Origin: Candidatus Rokubacteria bacterium 13_2_20CM_69_15_1
Lineage (GTDB): Bacteria; Methylomirabilota; Methylomirabilia; Rokubacteriales; CSP1-6
DNA: 34,555 bases
Assembly (NCBI GenBank): GCA_001914535.1
Contig: MNCR01000071.1
Span: 1-34,555 of the forward strand
Direction: 5' to 3'
Positions 26,637-34,555 of the stretch are shown piece after piece. Position 1 is the first letter of the stretch. The number at the start of each line of letters is the position of its first letter. Position numbers and translations under genes: made by a program. The notes under the pieces were generated by a model that saw only the letters and a list, made by a program, of their open reading frames with translations, made no database searches and was not told the origin of the DNA.

Positions 26637-27782
26637 ATGCGAGACGCTGTCATTGTTGGAGCCGTGCGAACCGCCGTCGGAAGGAAGAACGGCAAGCTTT
26701 CACCCGTCCGCCCCGACGATCTCGCCGCGCACGTGCTCCGGGAGCTCGTCCGCCGCGTCGGCGTCGACGCCTCCGAGGTCGAGGACGTCATCCTCGGGTG
26801 CGTGGACCAGCTCGGCGAGCAGGGGTTCAACATCGCGCGCAACGCCGCGCTGATCGCGGGCTTCCCGGTGGACGTGTGCGGTACGACGCTCGACCGCATG
26901 TGCGGCTCGGGGCAGCAGGCGGCCAACTTCGCCGCGATGGGCGTGATGGCGGGCCAGTACGATGTGGTCATCGCGGGCGGCGTCGAGCACATGACCCGCG
27001 TTCCGATGGGCTCGAACGCCGTGGGCCCCGGCGAAGGGCCGCTCTCACCGCAGCTCCAGGAGCGCTACAACATCGTGCCTCAGGGGATCTCCGCGGAGCT
27101 GATCGCCGAGACGTGGGGGCTCAAGCGTGAAGCGCTCGACGAGTTCGCGGCGCAGAGCCACGAGAAAGCCGGGCGCGCGATCGCCGAGGGGCGGTTCAAG
27201 CGGGAGATCGTGCCGGTAACGCTCCCCGACGGCTCCGTCTTCGACACCGACGAAGGCGTCCGCGTGCCCGTGAACCGCGAGAAGATGGCGGCCCTGACGC
27301 CCTCCTTCAAGCCCGACGGCGTGGTGACGGCCGCCAACGCGTCGCAGATCTCCGACGGCGCCGCGGCGCTGATGCTCATGTCATCCGAGCGCGCGAACGC
27401 GCTCGGTATCCGGCCCCGCGCGCGCGTGGTCGCGACGGCCCTGGCAGGCGTGGACCCGACGATGATGCTGACGGGCCCGATCCCGGCGACCCAGCGTGTG
27501 CTGAAGAAGGCCGCGCTCGGGCTGGACGACGTCGACCTCTACGAGATCAACGAGGCGTTCGCCTCGGTCGTGCTCGCGTGGGAGCGGGAGCTCCACCCGG
27601 ACATGAGCCGCGTGAACGTCAACGGCGGTGCGATCGCGCTCGGCCACCCGCTCGGCTGTTCGGGCGCCAAGCTCATGACGACGCTGCTCCACGAGCTCGA
27701 GCGCACGAGTACGCGCTACGGGCTCCAGACGATGTGCATCGGCTTCGGCCAGGGGATCGCCACCGTCATCGAGCGGCTCTAA
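26637..27782 (+). CDS. Acetyl-CoA acyltransferase (thiolase)
   Basis: This 381-residue catalytic thiolase has nucleophile C89 in LDRMCGSGQQAANFAAMGV, the NEAF motif in LYEINEAFASVVLAW, GGAIALGHPLGCSGAKLM with the active His, and C-terminal Cys in TMCIGFGQG. It cleaves 3-oxoacyl-CoA or runs in reverse. In this setting it could cleave 3-oxoadipyl-CoA, the end of the Box route, but it sits apart from the operon and no chain-length marker is visible. The ATG at 26637 is chosen because conserved sequence (RDAVIVGAVRTAVGR) begins there; an ATG at 26595 would add 14 residues unlike the family. Confidence 0.93.
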   Translation: MRDAVIVGAVRTAVGRKNGKLSPVRPDDLAAHVLRELVRRVGVDASEVEDVILGCVDQLGEQGFNIARNAALIAGFPVDVCGTTLDRMCGSGQQAANFAAMGVMAGQYDVVIAGGVEHMTRVPMGSNAVGPGEGPLSPQLQERYNIVPQGISAELIAETWGLKREALDEFAAQSHEKAGRAIAEGRFKREIVPVTLPDGSVFDTDEGVRVPVNREKMAALTPSFKPDGVVTAANASQISDGAAALMLMSSERANALGIRPRARVVATALAGVDPTMMLTGPIPATQRVLKKAALGLDDVDLYEINEAFASVVLAWERELHPDMSRVNVNGGAIALGHPLGCSGAKLMTTLLHELERTSTRYGLQTMCIGFGQGIATVIERL

Positions 27783-27788
27783 GTACAT

Positions 27789-27862
27789 TCGGAGGGGGCC
27801 TCGACGGCCCCCTCCGAGGCCTCCCCCAGGACGGGATTGCGCGGGCGAAGCCCGCGCTCGAA
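27789..27862 (+). repeat. Two-hairpin palindromic repeat (copy A, intergenic)
   Basis: Hairpin 1 is a perfect 12-bp stem, TCGGAGGGGGCC (27789-27800) with GGCCCCCTCCGA (27806-27817), loop of 5. After a 21-nt spacer, hairpin 2 is a perfect 8-bp stem, GCGCGGGC (27839-27846) with GCCCGCGC (27850-27857), GAA loop, then TCGAA. It begins 6 nt after the thiolase stop and may also end transcription, though no T run follows. Copies B and C lie inside hcrA. Confidence 0.8.
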
Positions 27863-28152
27863 CTGTGGTCACTCCCCAGCGCGTCTAGGGACGGTCTCGC
27901 GTCGGCGCACTTATCCACGTATCCACAACTGTCCACAATCTGAAAATCGCACGCTCTGATGCCAGCCCGCCTGCGTCGCCGCGGTCGCGCACGCTGAAGA
28001 CGCGGCCACGTACCGCGGCCACTGCGTGCGAGACCGTGAAACGCCCTCGCTGGCGCTCCGAGACCACGCGGCGCCGCATTTCGTGCGGTGATCGGCGCTG
28101 TTGATCTCGTGGAGAGCGAGCCTGTACCTTCTGGGACCTGAGAGGAGCCCCG
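27863..28152 (+). other. Non-coding stretch with a cluster of DnaA-box-like sites
   Basis: No convincing gene lies here. At 27911-27938 three motifs follow in tandem: TTATCCACG (27911-27919), GTATCCACA (27919-27927) and CTGTCCACA (27929-27937), each one or two changes from the DnaA box TTATCCACA. They sit in a locally AT-richer patch. No dnaA, dnaN, parAB or gidA gene is near, so a chromosomal origin is unlikely. GAGAGGAG at 28140-28147 serves the receiver gene at 28153. Confidence 0.45.
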
Positions 28153-28551
28153 ATGACCGACACGCGAGTGCCTCGCATCCTGGTGGTCGACGACGAAGAG
28201 CGCGTCCGCAGTCTCCTGTGCGATCTGCTGACGGCCTGGGGCTGTGAGCCTGTGGAGGCGTCGAGCAGCGACAAGGCCCTTGCGCTCTTCGAGCAGGGCG
28301 ACTACGACCTCGTGCTCACGGACTTCCTGATGTCGGGCCGGAGCGGTCTCGAGCTCGTCCGAGACGTCCGGAGCCGGGACGCTGCGATCGGCGTGATCAT
28401 GTTCACCGCGTCGAGCGTGGATCTCGACGCGGACAGCCAGCAACTCGAGTTCACGCTGCTGCGGAAGCCTGTCCAGCTCGACGGGCTCAAGAGCGCCGTC
28501 GGTCACGCGCTCAAAGGTCGCCCGCGCGGCGCCTCCCTCGCGTTTCTTTGA
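28153..28551 (+). CDS. Single-domain response regulator (receiver only)
   Basis: This 132-residue protein is a CheY-like receiver: ILVVDDEERVRSLLCDLL (acid pocket), YDLVLTDFLMSGRSGLEL with the phospho-acceptor Asp, VIMFTASS, and a Lys-Pro pair in LLRKPVQLDGLK. No output domain follows. It converges with the three-kinase operon, 17 nt from the end of the hybrid kinase, and is a natural candidate for a diffusible phosphate carrier of that system (inference). GAGAGGAG precedes the ATG. Confidence 0.9.
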   Translation: MTDTRVPRILVVDDEERVRSLLCDLLTAWGCEPVEASSSDKALALFEQGDYDLVLTDFLMSGRSGLELVRDVRSRDAAIGVIMFTASSVDLDADSQQLEFTLLRKPVQLDGLKSAVGHALKGRPRGASLAFL

Positions 28552-28568
28552 TCGCCTGAGGATCTGTC

Positions 28569-30875
28569 CTAGGCCAGCGCGTCCTGGATCGCGGCGTCGA
28601 GGTCGCCGGGACGGATCGGCTTGAAGAGACACCGGTGGACCTTGAGGCTGTCGAGACGGCCCTGGTCCTCCTCGCGCAGCCCCCAGCCGGTGATGAACAG
28701 GACCGCCACGTTCGGGTCCACCGCGCGGAGCCGCTCGGCAAACTCCCAGCCGTTCATGCCGGCCATGCCGAGGTTCGTCAGTACCGTGTCGAAGCGGCCG
28801 GGCGCATAGGCGGCGAGGGCGGCGGCGCCGCTCGGGGCCGTGGTCACGGTGTGGCCTGTGCTCCGGAGCAACTCGGCAAGCGTCGTGAGGACTTTCGGCT
28901 CGTCGTCGACGACCAGCACGCGCGCCTGCCGCCGGACCGTGACAGCCGCCGGCGGCGGGGTCGGCTTCGCCTGCGCGCGCCCGGCGGGGAACGTCAGCGT
29001 GAAGATCGCGCCGTGGCTGGGCTGGCTCTCGACGCGGATTTCGCCGCCGTGCCGCCGCACGATCGAGTACGCCATCGACAGCCCGAGCCCCGAGCCCGCC
29101 TCGCCCTTGGTCGAGAAGAACGGCTCGAAGACGCGCTGGCGCACGGCCTCGGACATCCCGACGCCGGTGTCGCCGACGGTGATCGTCACGGGGCCGCCGC
29201 GCTCCTGGCGCGTGGCGATCATGAGCGTGCCGCCGTCGGGCATCGCGTCGAGCGCGTTGAGGATCAGGTTCGTCATCGTCTCGGTGAGCGCGGCGGGCCG
29301 GCCGTGGATCGGCTCCACCGTCCCCAGCTCGAGCCGGAGGGCGAGCGGCCGGCTATCGTGAGCGATCTTCTCCTCCCACCGGGGCCGGGTGATCGCCACC
29401 GCGTCCTGGACGATCTGGTTGACATCGACCGCGACGAACTGCTCCTCGGGCCGGAGGCGCGCGAACGTCTGGATGCGCCGAACCGTCTCGGAGCCGTCGA
29501 GCGCCGCCGACTCCACGACATTGAGCGAGCGGTTCATGAACTCGGCGTCCCTGGGGTTTTGCTTCATGAGCTGCGCGTAGCCGAGGATCGCCTGGAGTAG
29601 GTTGTTGAAGTCGTGCGCGATTCCCCCGGCGAGCTGTCCGAGGGCCGTCAGCTTCTCGGACTGGTGGAGCTGTTTCTCGACCTCGCGCTGCACGGTGATG
29701 TCCCGGACGATCGCGATGACACCTTCGAGCTCGCCCAGCCGCCCGTGCAGTGCGGAAAGCGTGACGGCGAGCGCCGTGGGCCGCGCCCCCCCTTTGGGCG
29801 GAGACGTCTCGAACTGATGCATGGCCTGCCCCGTGGCGAGCCGCCGCTTGGCGTCGGCGTACTCGCTGGCGGGCAGGACGTCCGTGATGGACCGGCCGAG
29901 GGCCTCCATCGACGCGAGCCGGAAGATCCGCTCGGCCGCGGGGTTCCAGCCGTCGATGTGATCGTCGGCCCTGATCGAGATGATCGCGTCACCCGCCGAG
30001 GCGATGAGCTTCTCGAGCGACCGCTTGGTGTCGGCGATCTCACCGTACAGGCGGGAGTTGCGTAACGCGATCGCCAGGTATTCGGAGAGCATCTCGAGGA
30101 GCTCGCGCTCCAGCGGGTCGATCGGGCGCCCGGAGGCGCGGTTGTCCACGACGAGCGCCCCGAGCGGCCCCTGCGCGTCACGGATCGTGCACACGATCAC
30201 CTGCGGGTCCTCGCCCGCCTCCCACGCCGACGTGTCCGCCGTGACCGTGACGCGGTCGTAGCCGAGCGCCGCCTGGAGCTGCGCCGAGACGCCCGCGGTC
30301 AGCTCGCCCGGATCGAGCTCGCCGACGATGGTCCGGGAGATCTCGCGCAGGATCGAGAGCTGGGTGACCCGGAGGGACTGCTCGGCGGCCTCGCGCCGGG
30401 CGGTCTCCTCGAGCTGGCGCGTCTTGGTCGCGAGCTGCCGCATTTCCTCCACGAGCCGTGTCACCTCGCTCCGGGCGCCGAGCTCCGTATGGCGCCGGAG
30501 CAGCGCGCGGCGGACGACGTCTTCCAGATCCTGGCGCGCGAAGGGCTTGATCAGGTACTCGAAGGCGCCGTGGGTGAGCGCGTGCTTGACGGTCTCGAGC
30601 GACGCGTAGGCGGTGATCATGATGACTTCGATGGTGGGATCGACGTTCTTGACGCGACGGAGGAGCTCGAGCCCGTCGATCTCCGGCATCTTGATGTCCA
30701 TGATCACGACGTCGGGCCGGAACCACTCGACCGCCTCGAGCGCGGCACGGCCGTTTTCCGCCGTCTGGATGTGGTACGCGGGCTTGAGGAGCATCCGGAG
30801 CGACTCTCGCGGGCCGAGCTCGTCGTCGACGACCAGGACGCGCGGGAGCGTGGTGGGCGGGGCGGCGGTGCTCAT
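28569..30875 (-). CDS. Hybrid histidine kinase, REC-GAF-PAS-HisKA-HATPase-REC
   Basis: This 768-residue soluble kinase has an N-terminal receiver (residues 12-128; D60 in VVIMDIKMP, K110), a coiled coil (about 135-175), a GAF domain (175-275), a PAS domain (285-395), HisKA with H421 in LAGGIAHDFNNLLQAI, a complete HATPase (N-box NLILNALDAM, DTGVGM, FEPFFSTK, GSGLGLSMAY), and a C-terminal receiver (about 655-768). In that last receiver the phospho-acceptor site reads VLTNLGMAG, so the Asp is replaced by N701 and phosphorylation there is unlikely. The start overlaps the preceding gene's stop (ATGA). It is the last gene of the three-kinase operon. Confidence 0.93.
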   Translation of the reverse strand: MSTAAPPTTLPRVLVVDDELGPRESLRMLLKPAYHIQTAENGRAALEAVEWFRPDVVIMDIKMPEIDGLELLRRVKNVDPTIEVIMITAYASLETVKHALTHGAFEYLIKPFARQDLEDVVRRALLRRHTELGARSEVTRLVEEMRQLATKTRQLEETARREAAEQSLRVTQLSILREISRTIVGELDPGELTAGVSAQLQAALGYDRVTVTADTSAWEAGEDPQVIVCTIRDAQGPLGALVVDNRASGRPIDPLERELLEMLSEYLAIALRNSRLYGEIADTKRSLEKLIASAGDAIISIRADDHIDGWNPAAERIFRLASMEALGRSITDVLPASEYADAKRRLATGQAMHQFETSPPKGGARPTALAVTLSALHGRLGELEGVIAIVRDITVQREVEKQLHQSEKLTALGQLAGGIAHDFNNLLQAILGYAQLMKQNPRDAEFMNRSLNVVESAALDGSETVRRIQTFARLRPEEQFVAVDVNQIVQDAVAITRPRWEEKIAHDSRPLALRLELGTVEPIHGRPAALTETMTNLILNALDAMPDGGTLMIATRQERGGPVTITVGDTGVGMSEAVRQRVFEPFFSTKGEAGSGLGLSMAYSIVRRHGGEIRVESQPSHGAIFTLTFPAGRAQAKPTPPPAAVTVRRQARVLVVDDEPKVLTTLAELLRSTGHTVTTAPSGAAALAAYAPGRFDTVLTNLGMAGMNGWEFAERLRAVDPNVAVLFITGWGLREEDQGRLDSLKVHRCLFKPIRPGDLDAAIQDALA

Positions 30876-32827
30876 CCGGCGGCCACCGGCAGCGACACCA
30901 CGAATGCAAGCTCGTTGCGGGCCTGGCGGACGCGGAGGTCGCCCCCGAGGGCTTCGACGAGCCGCTGGCTCACGGCGGGCCCCACGTCGATCAGGCTCTC
31001 CTGGACCATCTGCACCGGGTCGAAGAGGCGGTGCAGCTTGTCGGGCGCCACGGTGGCCGTCCGGGAGCCGATGAAGATCTGGACGTTGTCGCTCACACCC
31101 TTCTCGGTGTGCCGGCCGACCGAGACGGACACGCGGGCGTGCTCGGCGGGCGAGTTGTGCGTGAGGTACCAGACGAGGTACGACAGCGCCTTCCGGAGCT
31201 GCGGCACGTCCACCTTGACGCTAAGCGGCGCCGGATCGCGCGTGACCTCCAGCTGGAGCGGCTTGCCCAGCCCGTCGTCGGCGCCTTCGATCGTCGAAAC
31301 GACGTCGTCCACGATGGTGTGCACATCCACCGTGGTGAAGTTTAACTCACCCTCCGTCACAAGCGCCGCCAGTTTCTCGAAGACCTCCACCAGCCGCCGG
31401 ACGTCCCGCCGGACCACCGAGGAGAAGTGCTTGCGGAAGTCGGGATCGTCATAGCGCTCGCCGATCAGCTCGATGAAGGTGTTGATCGATACGAGCGGGT
31501 TCTTGATCTCGTCGGCGATCCGGGCGACGACGCGTGTCAGGAGCTGCGTCTGCTCCGCCTGGCGCCGCTGCGTCGCGAGCTCCTTCTGCGCCGTCAGGTC
31601 CTCGAAGACGAGGACGGCACCGAGCGGGAGCGCGTCGGCGCCGCGGACGGGGTAGGTCGAGACCTCGAGCCATAGCCCGCGCAGGGCGAGCTGCATGTCG
31701 GCCCGCATGACGGCGCGGCCCGAGCGGAGCGTGTCGTAGAGCATGTCGCCGAGCGGCGACGGCAGTACGCGCAGGTCCTCGCCCACGACGCCCTGCGCGC
31801 GAAGGTCGAGGATCTCCGCGGCCCGCCGGTTCATGGTCCCGACCCGTTGGTCGCGCCCGATCGTGATGACGCCGCTCGACATGTGCTCGAGGATCCGCTC
31901 GCTGAACTCCTTCTCGCGCGTGAGCTGATTGTGCAGCGCGATGTCGCGGATGGCCGTGGCGAGGTGAGTGGCCAGATCGAAGAGGGTCTCGGTTTCGCGG
32001 CGGCCGTAGGTCGACCCGACCACCGGCTGGCCGACCACCAGGATCGCCACGAGCTCGCCGTGTGCCAGGAGGGGGACCGCGAGCACGCTCTGGAGCAACT
32101 TGAGTTCGCGCACGATCTCGGGATCGGTCAGCTCGTGCACCCGGGCGGGTCGCCCCTGCGCGGCCAGCCAGCGCGCGAGTCCGGCGGTGGCGGGCAGGCG
32201 CACCGACTCGACGATCTGAGGCGCGAGCCCCCGGTGGGCGGCGATCCGGTAGTCTCGTCCATCGGCTTCGGGCAGGAGGAGTGCCGTGCGCGTCGGGCGG
32301 ACGAGCTCGCCGATGGCGTCGAGGAACATCTCGAGCACGCGTGGTAGGTGGAAGCCTGCGGCGAAGGCCCGGGTGAACTCCTTCAGCACACGGCCGAACG
32401 CGGCGCCGTCCCAGGGCTCGTCGGCGCGCGCGGCCGGCGCCTCCGTCGGCGTCGCGACGCTCGAGCGCAGCGCGGTGAGCTCGCGGACGAGCCGCAGCTT
32501 CTCCTCCGTGCGGTGGAGCACGTCCCGGAGGTCCGGCGCACCGAAGCCCGCGGGCAGTCGGAAGTCGACCGCCTCGCCCTCGTCGCCGGCCCCGCCGATG
32601 GCGACGGTGAGCGCCGAGGGCTGGATCTCCTTCACGCGGGCGGCGAACGCCTCGAGACCCCGCGGCAGGCCGACGCAGTCGCGCAGGATTACGTCGATGT
32701 CGATGAGCCGCAGGATCTTCACCGCCTCGGCGTCGCTCTGCGCGATGAAGGCAGAGTAGTCGTCGAGGGTGCCGAGCAGGCGTGTGCGGAGGGCCTCGTC
32801 GTGTGTGAGGACCAGGACGGTGTTCAC
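30872..32827 (-). CDS. Pseudo-histidine kinase (REC-like, GAF, PAS, degenerate kinase core)
   Basis: This 651-residue protein has a receiver-like N-terminus (1-115) with an acceptor-like D50 but no conserved Lys, a GAF domain (140-300), a PAS domain (305-415), and a dimerisation region where the H-box reads RIADEIKNPLVSI. The phospho-acceptor His is D439, while the upstream gene has IAHEIKNPLVAI. The ATPase-like part keeps length but not motifs: the N-box reads LSYLVWYLTHNS, no DxGxG is present, and the G2 box is replaced by DVGPAVSQ. Both catalysis and phospho-acceptance look lost, so a scaffolding or allosteric role is inferred. The GTG at 32827 overlaps the upstream stop (GTGA); in-frame extensions beyond it lie inside that gene. 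Confidence 0.88.
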   Translation of the reverse strand: MNTVLVLTHDEALRTRLLGTLDDYSAFIAQSDAEAVKILRLIDIDVILRDCVGLPRGLEAFAARVKEIQPSALTVAIGGAGDEGEAVDFRLPAGFGAPDLRDVLHRTEEKLRLVRELTALRSSVATPTEAPAARADEPWDGAAFGRVLKEFTRAFAAGFHLPRVLEMFLDAIGELVRPTRTALLLPEADGRDYRIAAHRGLAPQIVESVRLPATAGLARWLAAQGRPARVHELTDPEIVRELKLLQSVLAVPLLAHGELVAILVVGQPVVGSTYGRRETETLFDLATHLATAIRDIALHNQLTREKEFSERILEHMSSGVITIGRDQRVGTMNRRAAEILDLRAQGVVGEDLRVLPSPLGDMLYDTLRSGRAVMRADMQLALRGLWLEVSTYPVRGADALPLGAVLVFEDLTAQKELATQRRQAEQTQLLTRVVARIADEIKNPLVSINTFIELIGERYDDPDFRKHFSSVVRRDVRRLVEVFEKLAALVTEGELNFTTVDVHTIVDDVVSTIEGADDGLGKPLQLEVTRDPAPLSVKVDVPQLRKALSYLVWYLTHNSPAEHARVSVSVGRHTEKGVSDNVQIFIGSRTATVAPDKLHRLFDPVQMVQESLIDVGPAVSQRLVEALGGDLRVRQARNELAFVVSLPVAAG

Positions 32828-34555
32828 GCGGACACTGGCGCGGACGCCCCGACGGCGAGGGGAAACTCGATGGTGAAGACGGCGCCGCCCGCCGGCGCGT
32901 TCGCGACCTTGAGCTTGGCGTCGTGGGTCTGCGCGATCGCCGCGCAGATCGCAAGCCCAAGACCCGAGCCGCGCTGCTTGGTCGAGAAGAACGGCTCGAA
33001 GACGCGGTCGAGCAGCCCGGCCGGCACACCGGGCCCCGTGTCGCGGATGGCCACGATCGCGTGTGTCGCGGTCGCCTCCAGCTCGGCCCGGAGCGTGCCG
33101 CCCGGCGGTGTCGCCTCGTGAGCATTCAGCAAGAGATTCAGCAAGAGCTGCCCGAGCTCGGCGTGATCGCCGCGGATCACGCACGGTGTGGTGGGCGTCG
33201 CCACGGTCACGCCGATGTTCTTGTCCTCGAAGGCGGCCCGCATCGTCTCCACCGCCTCGGCGACCGGGAGCCGTAGATCGAGCGGCTGGCGGGGCCGATC
33301 GCTCGGCCGCGAGAGCGTGCGCAGGCGCTCGAGCAGCCGCTCCATGCGCTGGATCTCCCGCGCCGTGATCCGGCCGAACTCCTCGATGAAGCGCTCGTCG
33401 CTGTGGCGGCGCGGCAGGAGCTGCGCGAAGGTCTTGATCGCGACCAACGGGTTCTTGATCTCGTGTGCGATGCCCGAGGCGAGCATCTCGAAGTATGCGA
33501 GCCGCTCGGCGCGCCGCCGCCCCTTCTCCAGCTCCTTCAAAGATGTCAGGTCGCTGAACACCGCGACAGCGCCGAGCACCGTGCCGGCCGGATCGAGCAG
33601 GGGCGACGTCGTGCAGATGATCGGCCGCGTCGCGGTGCCGTCCGAGAGCTCGACTTCGGGCTGGGTGAGGGCCCGACCTTCGGCGACGCTGGTCGCGAGC
33701 GCGTCACGGAGGCACGACGGCAGCATGGTGGCCGGCTGGCCCGGGGTGTCCTCGGCGCGGAGCCCGGTGAGCTGTGCCGCGGCGCGGTTGAAGAGCGCGA
33801 TCTGGCCCCCGGCGTCGATCGCGACGACCCCGCTCTCGATCGTGGCCACGATGCTGTTGATGTACTCGTTCGCCAGGACGACCTGGGCGAAGAGTTGCGC
33901 GTTCTTGACCGCTACGCCCGCCTGGTTGGCCAGCGTCATCAACAGGTCGAGGTCCTGGGGGTAGAAGGGGTCGCCCGAGAGCTTGGGACCAAGCACGATT
34001 GCACCGATCACCGTGTCCTCCGAAGTCAGCGGGAGGACGAGTGCCCAGTTGAGCCGTGTGAGCTCGTCGTGGAGCCGTCGCTGCTCGGCCGTTGGATTGT
34101 CGCGCATCACCTCCTCGGTGAGGAGGAGGTCTCTCGTGCTGTCGAGTGCCGCAACGGCCCCGCCAGGCGCCTCGTCCGGCGCCTCGAAGGGCCCCTGCAT
34201 GGGCCGCGTGTCCCGGGCCGCCCGCCGGAACCCGCGCCGGTCACGCAGGTAGATCGCCACCCCCTCGGATCGGGTGGACGTGGCGACCGTATCGGTCAGG
34301 AAGGGCAGGAGCCTCTTGAGGTCGAGGACCCGCGTGAGCGCACGGCTCGCCTCGCGCACGGTGCGTTGATAGTTCGCGTGCGTGCGGTAGACGTAGCGGT
34401 CCAGGAGCCGGCCCGTGACGTCGCGGACGAACGGGATCAGCAGACTGACGGCGGCGATCGCGGCGAGCACCGCGACGAGCTCCGGGGTCTCGAGGTGAAG
34501 CGAGAGCCGCGGCCACGCGAAGGTGATGAAGACGCCGACCGGCAGCAGCGAGACC
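32824..34555 (-). CDS. Membrane-linked histidine kinase, 5' end beyond window
   Basis: The reading frame is open to the window edge, so the start lies outside. The visible part begins with hydrophobic segments (SLLPVGVFITFAW; LVAVLAAIAAVSLLIPFV), then LLDRYVYRTHANYQRTVREA, a GAF domain, a PAS domain (ANEYINSIVATIESGVVAID), HisKA with IAHEIKNPLVAIKTFAQLL, and a complete HATPase (LLLNLLLNAHEA, DTGPGV, FEPFFSTK, GSGLGLAI). It resembles PrsK-like kinases with an N-terminal multi-helix membrane domain. It is the first gene seen of the three-kinase operon and has all catalytic motifs. Confidence 0.92.
   Translation of the reverse strand, partial: VSLLPVGVFITFAWPRLSLHLETPELVAVLAAIAAVSLLIPFVRDVTGRLLDRYVYRTHANYQRTVREASRALTRVLDLKRLLPFLTDTVATSTRSEGVAIYLRDRRGFRRAARDTRPMQGPFEAPDEAPGGAVAALDSTRDLLLTEEVMRDNPTAEQRRLHDELTRLNWALVLPLTSEDTVIGAIVLGPKLSGDPFYPQDLDLLMTLANQAGVAVKNAQLFAQVVLANEYINSIVATIESGVVAIDAGGQIALFNRAAAQLTGLRAEDTPGQPATMLPSCLRDALATSVAEGRALTQPEVELSDGTATRPIICTTSPLLDPAGTVLGAVAVFSDLTSLKELEKGRRRAERLAYFEMLASGIAHEIKNPLVAIKTFAQLLPRRHSDERFIEEFGRITAREIQRMERLLERLRTLSRPSDRPRQPLDLRLPVAEAVETMRAAFEDKNIGVTVATPTTPCVIRGDHAELGQLLLNLLLNAHEATPPGGTLRAELEATATHAIVAIRDTGPGVPAGLLDRVFEPFFSTKQRGSGLGLAICAAIAQTHDAKLKVANAPAGGAVFTIEFPLAVGASAPVSA

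Noticed and set aside
27911-27938. Chromosomal origin of replication
   Set aside because: Only three imperfect boxes, no AT-rich unwinding region, and none of the usual neighbours (dnaA, dnaN, gidA, parAB).

Overview
The window is very GC-rich (roughly 70%), gene-dense bacterial DNA. Starts are mixed ATG/GTG, neighbouring genes often share stop/start bases, and Liv-type ABC transporters, aromatic-CoA enzymes and multi-domain histidine kinases sit together. This resembles environmental genomes of the Rokubacteria/Methylomirabilota or deep proteobacterial kind. The taxon is an inference; there is no rRNA or marker gene here.

Layout. (1) 1-1433, minus: a truncated, frameshifted PIN-domain (VapC-like) remnant, then an MFS exporter. 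(2) 1465-8242, plus: cob(I)alamin adenosyltransferase, a Cys-less thiolase-fold protein with a DUF35 partner, and a complete Liv-type transporter in the order livG, livF, livH, livM, livK. (3) 8253-10432, minus: an alpha/beta hydrolase followed by a sigma54-dependent response regulator. (4) 10544-21642, plus: the centrepiece, an aromatic operon with hcrC-hcrA-hcrB (4-hydroxybenzoyl-CoA reductase), an XRE-cupin regulator, boxC, boxB, a RidA protein, a benzoate-CoA ligase and a PaaK-type ligase. A recognisable promoter and a perfect palindrome precede it. (5) 21815-28551, plus: a class III adenylate cyclase with a proline-rich linker and collagen-like tail, an RskA-like membrane protein, a DinB-like protein, a ttuB-ttuA tRNA-thiolation pair, remnants of an EamA transporter, an active-type thiolase, and a lone receiver protein. 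(6) 34555-28569, minus: three overlapping sensor-kinase genes, of which the middle one has lost its phospho-acceptor His and ATP-site motifs.

How the genes work together: the Liv system and ligases would import and CoA-activate aromatic acids. HcrCAB would reductively remove the para-hydroxyl of 4-hydroxybenzoyl-CoA to give benzoyl-CoA. BoxB epoxidises that ring and BoxC opens it. The thiolases could finish the beta-oxidation-like steps. The BoxA reductase is not in the window. Placing an electron-demanding, normally anaerobic dehydroxylating reductase in one transcription unit with the O2-dependent Box enzymes is the main metabolic point of interest.

Other signals are a dispersed two-hairpin repeat, present once between genes and twice (one full, one half copy) in frame inside hcrA; the pseudokinase between two canonical kinases; a receiver domain with its phospho-Asp changed to Asn; and -10 boxes exactly 7 nt before start codons that lack a Shine-Dalgarno sequence. 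No tRNA, rRNA, CRISPR array or insertion sequence was recognised.
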